DNA from: Amaurobius ferox
Lineage: Eukaryota; Arthropoda; Arachnida; Araneae; Amaurobiidae
Length of the DNA: 64,000 nt
Direction: 5' to 3'
Assembly (NCBI GenBank): GCA_951213105.1
Contig: OX578136.1
Coordinates: 76,442,437-76,506,436, forward strand
Shown: in pieces, positions 23,332 to 34,400 of the stretch
Position numbering within the stretch: the first letter of the stretch is position 1
How the letters are laid out: every line of letters begins with the position of its first letter
Program-made: the position numbers and the translations under genes
The notes under the pieces: model-generated
What the model saw: the letters and a program-made list of their open reading frames with translations, nothing else
Told to the model about the DNA's origin: nothing
The model's database searches: none

Positions 23332-24129
23332 TATTTCACATATGGTAATATTATTGAAACTTAAGGAACTAAATGATGTTCATTAGTCATGGTTGATACG
23401 ATGATCTGAGAATGTTGAGAATAGGCTGAAAACAACCGAATCCCCAAAGGAGGTCCTGATACCAATGGATCCATAATTGTGTGACGTGCAAATAGCACAC
23501 TATATATCTGTAGTATAAAGTACATGAAAGCAGCGCCAGATAAGTAAACATGAGCAGCTGCTGTGAGCTGCAGTCTACATTAATTGGGGTAAGCAGATCT
23601 ACTTATGACAGATAGTATTCTAATCAGGGAACAATGGGCGGGCATACCCTGAGACTATCTTCGTTTACAAAATATTAAATTGAAGATTAATTAAGTATAT
23701 AAATTAAGAGCATAATAATAATTTATAATATATTTCATATATGGTAATATTATTGAAACTTAAGGAACTAAATGATGTTCATTAGTCGTGGCTGATACGA
23801 TGATCTGAGAATGTTGAGAATAGGCTGAATACAACCGAATCCCCAAAGGAGGTCCTGATACCAATGGATCCATAATTGTGTGACGTGCAAATAGCACACT
23901 ATATATCTGTAGTATAAAGTACATGAAAGCCGCGCCAGACAAGTAAACATGAGCAGCTGCTGTGATCTGCAGTCTACATTAATTGGGGTAAGCAGATCTA
24001 CATATGACAGATAGTATTCTAATCAGGGAACAATGGGCGGGCATACCCTGAGATTATCTTCGTTTACAAAATATTAAATTGAAGATTAATTAAGTATACA
24101 AATTAAGAGCATAATCATAATTTATAATA
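23332..24129 (+). repeat. 399-bp tandem duplication
   Basis: Two adjacent units (23332-23730 and 23731-24129) are nearly identical, beginning TATTTCACATATGGTAATAT and TATTTCATATATGGTAATAT. Copy 2 of the larger duplication (from 34670) has only one unit, so this duplication is later and local. Confidence 0.9.
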
Positions 24130-24420
24130 TTTGATTAATTTAGCGAACTAAGTGCAAGGCTCTTATAATAAATTTGTCAATTATTGAGATATGACAATTT
24201 TACTGGATTAACCAATATATAATAAAGCAAATATGCATCAAAAACTTTTAAATAGCATGTAATTAAATTCATGTAACCGAGATAAATAATAGATATATGA
24301 ACACTGATTTCCACTCCTGTATTGTATATTATATTTCTGCATCCGGAAAGGCGCGTGGTGATTTATTGCCACATGATACTAGATAGATTTCAATAAGATA
24401 GTAGCCAAAATGTATTTTCT

Positions 24421-24835
24421 TAAAAAAAAAAAAAAACATATACCACAGTCCTATGATGTCGTCTTAAAAATATATATAATTTCGAATAAATTTCTCTGGA
24501 ATGTCGAATACGTTTTCTCTCGAATTTAAAAAAAAATGTATTTAATACTAATTTTTTTTTATAGCAAAGCCGGATATAAACTTTCATGGAGATCCATTAA
24601 TATTTGTGGCAGCTATTGTGTGCTCAAGAGATCTACCACAGACACACAGACAGAGAGCAGACAGAGTGACTGTCAGACGGACATCACTTCAAAAATAGTC
24701 ACAAGATGTTCAGAAGGACCTAAAACATATTATGGCATCAAAAGATCGAATTCGAGAATTTTCGTGAAAACAACATTTACTGTATACTATATTACACAGT
24801 ATAGAGAAAGCAAAACTTCAAAACATCTGAAGTGA
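24421..24835 (+). repeat. Insertion related to the Z-type repeat
   Basis: This block is absent from the corresponding point at 35350 in the duplicated segment. It begins with an A run. It contains ACAGACACACAGACAG, ACATCACTTCAAAAATAGTC and AGATCGAATTCGAGAATTTTCG, resembling the 3' half of the Z repeats. Confidence 0.55.
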
Positions 24836-26889
24836 AATATTGCTTTGATTCCTTTAAAATAAATATGCATGAACGAATGTTTATTTAACAAGATGAATCT
24901 CTAAAATCCTAGAATACAGTTTGACATACCTTTAATGTATATAATAAACTCCTTAAATTCTAAAGAATTAAATTTTACTTTTGTATTACTTTGTGAAACA
25001 TGAACTTTGATAAGTTTGAGAAAATGTAAATCTTCTGCATCATTTCTAAACATGGCACTACCGAGAACACTAGAACAGCAAGTAGAACACAAAAATGATA
25101 TAGGTTAGGCTTTTATAGTTTCCGCTACATTAAACGTAAAAGGCGTAACTTAAATTGCCTGAAATTGCTGTTTTATCGTGTTGATTTACGATCGCAATAC
25201 CGTATAGTTATATAATACTTTATTACTGACATAAATACGAAACAAAAATTTATTGAAAATATATTTCTTTATTTTATATTGTCAGTCTTATCAGAATTCG
25301 AATATTAACATCACAAATTAGGAATACATTATTTGTTTAGCTCTTTATGTATATTGACTTAGTTATACAATTACGCATAAAATGATTGTGTTTAGAATTT
25401 TTTAGAATTCAAGTTCTTGACGGATAAACACGTTTTAAACCTATTGAACATATTACTAAACATTTTGGGAAATGTGTATGCATGCGTGAATGAATGTAAT
25501 TTTCTATATACTATATGTGTGTATGTATGTCTGTGAAATGTGAAAATTGGAAACAATAAATTAATAATGAATTTATTTATTTTACTGCATTACATTTTAA
25601 GAATAGATGCATTATTTCGAAAATTAGAATTAAGTATACTTTCAATAATTCCCATAACTATAATTCCAATTATTATAACTTTTAAGTTGTACAGAATTAT
25701 TTCCTATGGTAATAAATGATAATAACATGAACAATGTATGCTGAATATGAAGAAATATAATAATTTTAGATGCGATGTGGATGTTAATAAGTATCTAAAA
25801 TATTTTATATTCACTCACGTAAGCCAAATCCAGAGAAAAATTTTATGTGCTCCAATTTATCAAACATCTTTGAAGGTCAAAATGTTTTGAATTACCATGA
25901 AGCCAGATTTATATTTATGCCATCTAATTAGATTCAGCCTAGACTGAACGGCGCTGCTGATATGGGACGCCCCATTCTGACGAGGGCTCATTAATCCCAG
26001 AACTAACACATGGATGTTATTTTTTATCGAGAACGTAAACATGGTCTAAACATTGATAATGCGTAGGCAGGTCCTGTGATTATTTTATTATACCATTTCA
26101 GCGCAGACTTGCTTGAATAAACATAAACATAAGCAGGAAATCATATTTCACATCTATCAAAACTGTCACATATCATATGTTATGCAACAGCATAAAAATG
26201 TTATTAAATATACTCTCTTCGACACAGCAATAATTCCTGTAAGGTTTAATATATCTACATTTAAATAATTTAATTTCCCTGTGTAACACTTGAATGTTAA
26301 AAAGTATATATTTGCAATTTATCTATCTAAAATAAATTCCTTTATAATTAAAAAATATGCCTTGAAAATGTATAATTGATAAGCATCTGTTTTAACTTAA
26401 TCTTTTCACTTTCTGTGTCAAAGCTTTTGTCACGTGTCATTTCATAAAAATATCGTTATCTTCGTCCGAGTTTGGAGTACTGATAAAGTGCAATGCCATC
26501 AACAGATGTCTCTTTCCCGGGAAGGCAAGGGAGGATTTATAAATTGCGAAAGTGAACTTTTTGAGGTATTGGCGAGTAGTGTGTGTAATAAAATATAACA
26601 AAAAATTTATGAAGGAACCTTTCTATTGTAGAAAATGGTATATTCACTACATTTTTGACGGAATTATTAAGCATTTTGTTTCTTTGCATACTTACCTCGT
26701 ACAGTATCATATCAATTTTTAAAAAGACAATGAAAATAGCGAACCCCTCACAAGTCTTTTTGGAATTCGATACTTATCCATATCAGTCATCATCTAAGCT
26801 CATGTCGTCTAAATTAAAATTGAGAAAAATATGCTTCTAGAAAATTTTTGAATCCGTAGTGAAAAATTCGAAATTTCTGGGGATTTGCA

Positions 26890-27090
26890 CTTAACATCGT
26901 TTATTTAAGACCAAAATTTCGCTAGTCGTGAAAGTTATCATTATTTTGACAAAGAATAAAATTTTAACAAACAATAAGTCATTTTCGTACATAGAAAGGA
27001 GACGAATGTAATTGCTATTCAGAGATAGCATCAGTATTTTTTTAAAACATCTGTCAATTTTCATATTGGTCTTATGGATCTTTCTAGGTC
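26890..27090 (+). repeat. Y repeat, left part of the interrupted copy
   Basis: Matches 4765-4940 (AAGTTATCATTATTTTGAC, CAATTTTCATATTGGTCTT). The Y sequence resumes at 28440 beyond an X element. Confidence 0.55.
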
Positions 27091-27124
27091 TCTCTATTGC
27101 TAACTGAAAAACTTATTTAAACCA

Positions 27125-28440
27125 TTATTAACACTTTACAACAAAGTTGAAAAGTGTTTATGACTTTGTTCATTCTGTCTGCCTGTCTGTCTGTTCGTTA
27201 GCACGATAACTGCCGTAAAAATGAATTCATCAAAATGAAATTTTAGTATGTTGTTCAGACGGTCTGTAGGACCTATGGGAATATAAATGAATAATATCAC
27301 CCAATTAGTTTTGGATTGAATCCGGGTTGAAAAAGTGAAATACATTGAGCCCTATGGGACCTAATGTTTCAAGCATTTTTTAAGCGGATTTAAAATTCAC
27401 AAATTGCTTCGAAAATTTTAGGTAATATTCAAATTGGTCAAAAACATATATAAAAAAAATTCAGTGAAATACATTCAGTAGTTTTTTAAATAAAAATTAA
27501 AATAATAATTATTCCTCTTATATGAAACGATCACGCGACTATGATATGAAAAGATCACATGACCCACTTCAAAATGATATATGGCATCCATCTTGTTTCA
27601 AAATCGTGATTTTTTAAATTCTTTTTAATTCATATTGAGTGTTGTATCCGTCCTAAAACTACTTTATTTTTGCTTAAATTCTGTGCATCTACTTACTGAA
27701 ACAACGCAAATACAATATATTTGAGTTTAAATGATTATCCAAATTTGATTATTTCTACAACGAAGCCTATTTTTCACTTATGTAAAATGTAAACAGAAAA
27801 ATATGTGGAATGAGTTGTATTAGAATTGCTGTATTTCTTTAACACAAAATAATTTAGCCCATGGAGTCTGCATGGCTGATACGAATGAAATATTAATTGA
27901 TTTTATAAAGAGAAGGACGATTTTTTTCGCTGAAGTTTTAAGCATAGAGTTTAATTACTTGTAGCTCCAAGGTCTTAATTTTCAAATAAAATAAATTATT
28001 ATAGTATTGTGATGAATGAAATGAATGGGAGAAAGTTATGAATGAAATGTTGTTTTTATAGAGACATCCAGGCGTGTTATTTTTTCTATGACGTCATTTG
28101 AATTAATTTCAGTTGCTTTCGATAAAGTTTTCAAATATAATAAATTATCGTAGTATTATGATAGTTTGAAAAATATTATCGTGGAATGTATCGCATTTTA
28201 GAGATATTTAAACCAGACAATTTATATTTCAATGCCGTTATTTGAATGAAGTTCATTTTTTTCAATGAAGGTTTATGTTTTCAAATATAATAAATTAATG
28301 TAGTATTGTGATAAGTTTTAAAATATTACCGAGGAATGTATTGCATTTTAGACTTTTTTAATTAAAATTGCATTGAAGTTGTAAAGTGTTTCATAATCAA
28401 TGCTTTAAGCATGATTGATCTTTCTTGTATTTATATTGTT
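27125..28440 (+). repeat. X-family repeat, copy 5, inserted into a Y repeat
   Basis: Full X1 and X2 are present: ACACTTTACAACAAAGTTGA at the start and AAGTGTTTCATAATCAATGC at the end. The 3' part contains internal repeats of the AATAAATTA...GTAGTATTGTGATA block. Because Y continues on each side, the X borders here lie close to 27120 and 28440. Confidence 0.75.
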
Positions 28441-28590
28441 TTTATACATATAATGAAGCACGATAAGATAACCAACTAATTTCACCAACATTTACTATGT
28501 ATTTTGTAAATTGTAAGTTCATAAAATCACCGTAGCTCTAAAAGTTACGTTGATAGTGATTAGAATGCTAGATTTTTATGATCATTAATT
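28440..28590 (+). repeat. Y repeat, right part of the interrupted copy
   Basis: Shares TTGTAAATTGTAAGTT-type sequence, AAAAGTTACGTTGATAGTG and GCTAGATTT with 5030-5150. Confidence 0.5.
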
Positions 28591-28789
28591 TTTTTTTAAA
28601 TTCAGGATTTGAATGTAAAAATAAAAAATTATAGAAAAATAAAGCCTTCAGAGATAGTAAAATGCCATATTCACTAGCTCAGCACTGGTCAGATTCTGAA
28701 TACTGATTGACAGAAATTCAAATCGGACATAAATTCAAATAGGACAGAAATTCAAATTGTTCCAAATGAAAAAAAGTTGTCCATTTCAC

Positions 28790-29350
28790 TGAGCTATCAG
28801 TAACGCGTCTGAAAAATTGAACAGTAAAAACTGCTCCGGACGGATTGATAAAATCAGTGATGAATTACCAGTTAGGCTGTCAGATTTTAGGAGACGTGAC
28901 TGTAAAATGATGTAGTTTAAAATGCTATGATTGGGACCAATGTCACTAATGCTCCTGATGCATTGCAAATGGGACTAGTTAAGATCCAAAATGACAACGA
29001 TATGAAGGAATCTTTCGAGGAGCATGATTTGTCAGTATTTTATAAAAATTAATGCGTTCCCTCAGATTACTTTCCAAATATTTCAAAACATGTCCTTCAA
29101 TTCATAGAGTTGTTTGTTAGCTCATATTGATGCGATCAACTATTATCAAGGATGAAAACCATAAAAACAAAGTTAAGGTTCCCTTTTGACGGACGAACAT
29201 CTTGCCGAAATGTTGTGCATTGTACAAGTGCATTGTATCAAGTGTACGGCCAGACGCAGATACTGATTACTTGTGTAAGGAAAAACAATGCCAAACCGCA
29301 CAGGAGTTAATCGGTTGGTCTAGAACCGAAAAATAAAGAATAAATTGTAG
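28790..29350 (+). pseudogene. hAT-family (ZBED/Charlie-like) transposase C-terminal relic
   Basis: The frame gives TNAPDALQMGLVKIQNDND, then ESFEEHDLSVFYKN, and after stops VPSDYF...HVLQFIELFVSS and CDQLLSRMKTIKTK. This order matches the C-terminal part of ZBED5/SCAND3-like hAT transposases: LP..LQ.EL..LQ.., an L.FY segment, a P.., then the C.Q.FS.MK dimerisation motif. At least two in-frame stops and later frame loss show decay. The N-terminal zinc finger and catalytic core are not visible. Confidence 0.7.
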
Positions 29351-29659
29351 TGGGAATTTTTAATGCCTAATTTTGCAGTCCATTTCTAATGATTTTGCTT
29401 TCATAGAATTATTTCACGTCACTCGTAGTAACCGTTGGTTCTAAAATTCCAAGAAAAATTTCAAGAGGTTCTTTACACATTAAGATTGAATAACACTGTT
29501 ATAGAGCTTTGTAAAATGAATACTACGCATTTCTGTCTCTCTCTTGCAAAATATTGAAAAGAAACCTGAAAAATAGAGTTTAAAATTTATCCCCTCCCCC
29601 CGAAAAAAGACTAAATACAAAATGTCTACCTTCAAAAACTACGCATGTTTGCCAAAGTG

Positions 29660-30123
29660 TAATAAAATGGCTTCGGATATTTTCCAATGACTCTACGTTT
29701 AAACTGTTGCGAGCATGTAGATTAATAAAATTGTCTCTTTCAAAATCGTTATTTAGATTGTTTCTTGGCAGCTTTTGATTTGGAACGAAAATGCTTAGTA
29801 CTAATATCGCAACTGTGTACAACTTTGAATTTGACTTTTTCCCTATTTCTAACAAACGCAAAATAGCCTTCTGTATCTTCTAAAAAGAGATCACTCCTCC
29901 CCCTAAAGTTAGCTCATCGTGTAGCGTTATAGGGATATCCTAAGCACCAGCATAAAAATATACGATAACACTAATACTTCTCGAGTTATCGGCCTGGTTC
30001 ATGACTTTCCTAACACCCTGTATTTATACAGAATATTTTCCTCAAATGAAATGTTTGCTATGTGCTCTGATCGAATCTCAGTTATAATCTAACAATGTGA
30101 GTATAGTTCAATCTTAAGATATA
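29660..30123 (-). repeat. Inverted segmental duplication, arm B, distal part
   Basis: The reverse complement matches 8400-8860, including the MITE end (TTCATGACTTTCCTAACACC at 29999-30018) and TCTCAGTTATAATCTAACAA. To the right, the match is cut by the insertion at 30129. Confidence 0.75.
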
Positions 30124-30128
30124 GAACT

Positions 30129-31342
30129 TGTATTGATACAAGTTGTACCAGACATTTTTTTTTATTTTACGAACCTATGTGTACAGTGACTGGTACGATC
30201 TACAAGAATTCGGTGATGCAACATGAAGAACTCGTGTTTTTTTCAGGTTTTTTTTTGTGGACACCAAATGTCACGATAAACTCACGATATCGTTCATATG
30301 TAAGTGCCATCGGCCATTGACTGGCCCACATCAAGATCCCTTTTTCAGGAGAAGCTTCGAGAATGTTCCAAGGCTGGGATGGAGGTCAGAGGAGCTAGCC
30401 AATCACTCACGACCTCTGACCCCTAGCAACAGATAGGCGAGAGCAAAATCTCTCTCTTCTATACTTGGACGTAGACTAGAAAAGTCGCATATATATTTTG
30501 AGCAGCTCACCTGCCGAGCGGGGCCTCGTGCCACCGTCTATGGCCGACATCATGTCCTCGCTGAAAAGGATACTGAGGAAAGACATTTTCGTAATAAATA
30601 TTTATTTAAATGGGAATATCTTCAATAATAATTATAATCGGTGGAAGATAATTTTAAGATTCGGAGACTGTAAGGTGTCTATGGATGAAAGTGGCCAACG
30701 AAACTATAAAAAAAATATGGCGATGATGCACAAGCGTTGCAAGTCAGAGCGAATAATTACATTATGACAAGCTTGCCGGCCCTGAGAGAAAAGGACTGTT
30801 AAAATCCTCCCTCTTTGTGGTGCTCGGGGCATTTATCAAGGGAGATATACAAAAATAAAAGATACAGAGCTGTCCTGATGAAAGAGATCCGAAAAAAGTA
30901 CTGATCGTTCCTGATGAAAGAAAGCCAAATGCCATGCAGATGATCAAAAAATATGCGGAACCCCCCACAACTGAAAGAGAGGTGAAATCCATGACTGATG
31001 ACAAAAGAAAAGGTTGGGAACCTTCCGGACGCCCCAATTGCCGCCCTGATAGCCTGACTAATTGGAAAGACGATTCCAACGCTGATAGTTCCAAAATGAA
31101 TGAATGAGAGTGACCAGGATTGTGTGTGATTTACTAAAACTTTATTAGAACCCGTTCATGAGAAGCAATATCAATCACGATAATGGAGTTAGTAGAAAGT
31201 GCGATTATTGAGGAATAAAAGATAACAAATTTAAAGCGTTGGTTTTGAACGAATTACCCTCAGTGAGCGGTGAATAAAATTAAAAATTATCCAGAAGAAT
31301 TTCATTCCCGTTAGCAGGAAGGAAGGCGTAACAAAGTGTATT

Positions 31343-31399
<57 letters not shown>

Positions 31400-32700
31400 A
31401 TTGAGAACATGTATATTTAAAATATTTGAATTTGTAACTTAAATTACTCAAGATATGATATTTTGTCGATAAATGATTGATATGCTATTGAATGAGTTCT
31501 TAAGTATATGAGAAGCATGATATTAATAATTTTAGATGAGATGTGAAGAAATAATATTAAGTTAATACAATTTAATTGATTGATCAGATATGTAATAATA
31601 CAAAAGGTGTAGATGATGCATGGCTTAATTGATTTTGAAAATGATATAAGTAATTGACATAAGTAATAAGTAAATTTAAAATGAATTATTGTAAAAAAAA
31701 ATGGAGAATTTAGACACACTATTTTGACAATTTTGAACATTGAGTATTCGAGAACGGAGAAGAAGTAATTTATGTAAGAAATATCGAGGTAGATCAAATT
31801 AATGGGTTTGAAATTTAGTTGAAGCACAACATTTTCCACCTCTGATGTGAGCTACTCTTATCTCAGGAAGATCCTGACAGAAGTAAAAAATTATAGAAAT
31901 TAATTATAATTAGGAAAATCTTGCTAAACTTGCTAATCCAGGCTTAGTGTAATTTGAAATACTAAAGATGACACTAGTGATAAGTTTTAATTTTAATAGA
32001 AACATTTTGATTTTAACAGAGCGGGAGAAACCGGTTACCTTTAAATGCGAATAATTTTTATTATTATACGAGTATAGCCTCAGTGCTATTAGGGTCTCTT
32101 CTAAGTACCCCGACATAAAATTCTGAATTAATTGTGTCGAATTGAATTTAAGAGATAATTACATCTCTAATAAGATATAACGTATGAAATTAAAGATAAA
32201 ACATGAATATGTGATGAATTTTAAATAAGGTATTGAGTTGTGAAATATGTTGTGTTGAATATATGATTTTATGGTAATGAAATATAATACAAAAAGGGAT
32301 TTAATTGATAATTACAATGGTGGCTGATTAGTGTGTCTAATAAAATAAATAATGTGTATAACAATACAAAATTCTTTTAATTGGATAAAGATAAATGGAT
32401 AAAGATAAAGGTAATTTGCTTATCTAGAAAATTAAATGTGAATGTTTTAATAAAATTAGATTTGGTATCCTAAGAGATATTTGTTTATTGTTTATAATAA
32501 TATTTGTGTTTTAGAAGGAAGTATAATTTACAGGTGAGGTTTATTTAGGTAGATGGAACTTATAAAAGAGAGGTATTCAGCGACGGCCTGATCAATATAC
32601 ATCACGATCAATTTCATATCTGTTAATTCAACTTGAAAATTTCATATTTTAATGTGTAAGAATTTTAATCCTTTTTAGTATTCTATTTTTTATTCTTACA
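30129..32700. mobile_element. 2.57-kb LTR-type insertion with 5-bp target duplication
   Basis: Begins TGTATTGATACAAG and ends TATTCTTACA, flanked by GAACT on both sides (30124-30128 and 32701-32705). The related empty site at 8400 has a single ATAACT at the same point, so the boundaries are well supported. TG...CA ends and a 5-bp duplication are the mark of LTR-retrotransposon integrase. No pair of internal LTRs and no gag-pol frame was found. It may be a large solo LTR or a non-coding derivative. The right half (31440-32640) is poor in C on the plus strand. Confidence 0.65.
31345..31397. repeat. TA microsatellite inside the 2.57-kb insertion
   Basis: About 26 TA dinucleotides. Confidence 0.97.
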
Positions 32701-32705
32701 GAACT

Positions 32706-33720
32706 ATCTCACCAACTTGAGAATATGTTGTCTGGAAAGATTATGAAATAACCCGTAAACCTGACTGGAAAGTGTTTGCATCTTTCGAAGCTATTCCTCT
32801 AGGAACATTTTAAGGCTTATAGTTAATAACACAGTAAGAATCTTCAGCAAATATGGCACTAATATAGTCAACGCCGTTCTCCGAGATAAAAGAAAAGATC
32901 TTTAAATGGGGTTAATAGCAAATATGCCGTGTTATCTGACATAAGTTGGTTAGCATTTTCTCTTAATTCGTACTTTAGTTGAGGATTGTTTATAAGCTAT
33001 ATAATTTTAATACAAATTTGTGATACAACGAAAAATCTTGCATCAGATAAACTAGATAAATATTTATATTTGCAAGAGAACTAAACTCTTATTATATCGC
33101 AATGAAACTAAAGAACAGTTTATGCTTCAGTTTAATTTTATTAAATAAATATAATATGGTTTAATTTTGCCATTGTATGAGCATAATATAATTGAATATT
33201 TATTTAATTGATTCAGTCAAATGAGGATATGAATAAAACACTTAGACTTTATAATTTTTAAACTTACCACCACTGACCGAAGGTATCCAAAGTTTAGAAT
33301 GATGTCCCCATTGCATCGATATTCGGGTTCCACTCTCATTAAATCTAACTAATATTGATTAGCAATTAAATACACTATCGAAAAAACTTACTAAGGTCCT
33401 AAATTCGGAAAATCCCAGTAGCGCCCTCAATATCAGCCGTTCCAAACAGATGGCTTGATGCTTCAATCTCTCAGAATATTGCTAGGAGAAAACTATGGCA
33501 GCCGGTTTGGTGATTACTAGAAAATATGGCCGTTTTGCTTGTGAATTTCGAACTCGATGATCAATATATGCTGTGAATTATGTATAATTTTGACGACAGT
33601 ATGTTTGCTTTTTGTCAAAGAAATGAGCTGTCATATATATGTCATAATGGTTCTTAACAACAGCAAAACTGCATCATCGATGATGATTGCTGCAGAAATG
33701 TACTTCTAATCTTTGTTATG
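32706..33720 (-). repeat. Inverted segmental duplication, arm B, proximal part
   Basis: The reverse complement matches 8040-8400 (from 33060 down) and 5170-5690 (from 33720 down to 33250). Arm A contains 2.3 kb more between these two blocks, made up of X repeats and a microsatellite. Arm B therefore preserves the older, compact spacing. A donor-like GTAAGT lies on the minus strand at 33262-33267. Confidence 0.75.
32713..32878 (-). pseudogene. Frameshifted copy of the 55-codon exon
   Basis: Minus-strand relative of 8222-8386. It keeps the acceptor context (TTATCTCGGAG) and a GTGAGA donor, but is 166 nt instead of 165. It has a stop after INYKP and a changed frame, and two of the cysteines are lost. 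The LTR-type insertion lies 8 bp beyond its 3' end. Confidence 0.65.
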
Positions 33721-33839
33721 CATCACGTTGATGATTATGTAAATATGTGCAAGTACATAGTTTTTTAGCATGTTAGTGTTTTGGCAGCATTCTAGCATAT
33801 AGTTCTTAGAATGTAGATTTGTACAGTTAGAATGCAGAT

Positions 33840-33981
33840 TTGTACAGTTCGATCTTCCTTTGTAGACACTGGCGTCCATGGACGCCAATGCCTCCAAAGG
33901 AGGATCGTAATGTTTGCGATAGGGTATGTCAAATACCTGTCTGTTTGAGAGGTTCTTCGTATGGGATCCATGCTGTCCCAC
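33840..33981 (-). pseudogene. Frameshifted relative of the 47.1-kb exon-like sequence
   Basis: The minus strand has a good acceptor (CCTTTTGCTTACAG) followed by a frame reading WDSMDPIRRTSQTDRYLT. A frame change leads into EALASMDASVY. The same order occurs at 47080-47297 without the frame change. The sequence includes the palindrome GGCGTCCATGGACGCC (33871-33886). Confidence 0.5.
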
Positions 33982-33999
33982 CTGTAAGCAAAAGGTTAA

Positions 34000-34400
34000 T
34001 CTGCTGTTTTTAAGTAATCTGAAAGTAAAAATTCTTTTTAAGTATTATATCTCTGATTCAGAAGTAATATGTGCGGGGTATAAGCATACGTCTTTTTTTT
34101 CCCAGTCGCCGGTCCTCGTGCCTCCAGTTTTCCAAGCTCCGACTGTCAAATCAGAGAATAGTCAATTAAGTGTTGAGTAAGGATTATAGGGCCGGTTGTT
34201 AATCAGTTTAATTTTATTAACGCACATGATTTGTCAAGTTGTCACAGATGAACAAATAGCTGCTGCAATAACCAGTGATAATACTTACGTGTAAGGGTCT
34301 GTAAGTGATTCAAAGGTCAAGCATAACGATATTACCCTAACAGAAGAAGTTATGTAGGGTAATGATGCCATTCCGCCGTGATTTAAGGGAAACACACATT
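34000..34400 (+). repeat. Diverged copy of the 10.8-11.2-kb sequence
   Basis: One 100-bp unit (GCTGTTTTTAAGTAATCTGA) is followed by GGGTATAAGCATA, CCTCGTGC, TTAACGCACATGA and the DEQ-type open stretch, here with stops. This shows that the 10-12-kb arrangement began from a single-unit ancestor. Confidence 0.75.

Larger units (their letters stand above)
23053..26640 (+). repeat. Direct segmental duplication, copy 1
   Basis: Collinear with 34400-37260 at moderate divergence. Landmarks in both are GTTGAGAATAGGCT, ATGGATC...AATTATGTG-type sequence, AATTAAGAGCATA, TAGTAGCCAAAAT, GTCATACCT, AACTTTGATAAGTTTGA, ACCGTATAGTTATGTGATAC-type sequence and CATTTCATAAAAATATCGTTA. Copy 1 is longer because of an internal tandem duplication (23332-24129) and a roughly 410-bp insertion (24421-24835). 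No intact gene was recognised in either copy. Confidence 0.8.

Noticed and set aside
30762..31094. 110-codon minus-strand frame at 30.8-31.1 kb
   Set aside because: It lies inside the LTR-type insertion, opposite a stretch with repeated TCCTGATGAAAGA. It shows no domain, and membrane-like segments of this kind arise by chance in AT-rich DNA.
31444..31839. 131-codon minus-strand frame rich in Ile, Leu, Tyr and Phe
   Set aside because: The region is C-poor on plus, which removes stop codons on minus and creates long hydrophobic frames. No motif was recognised.
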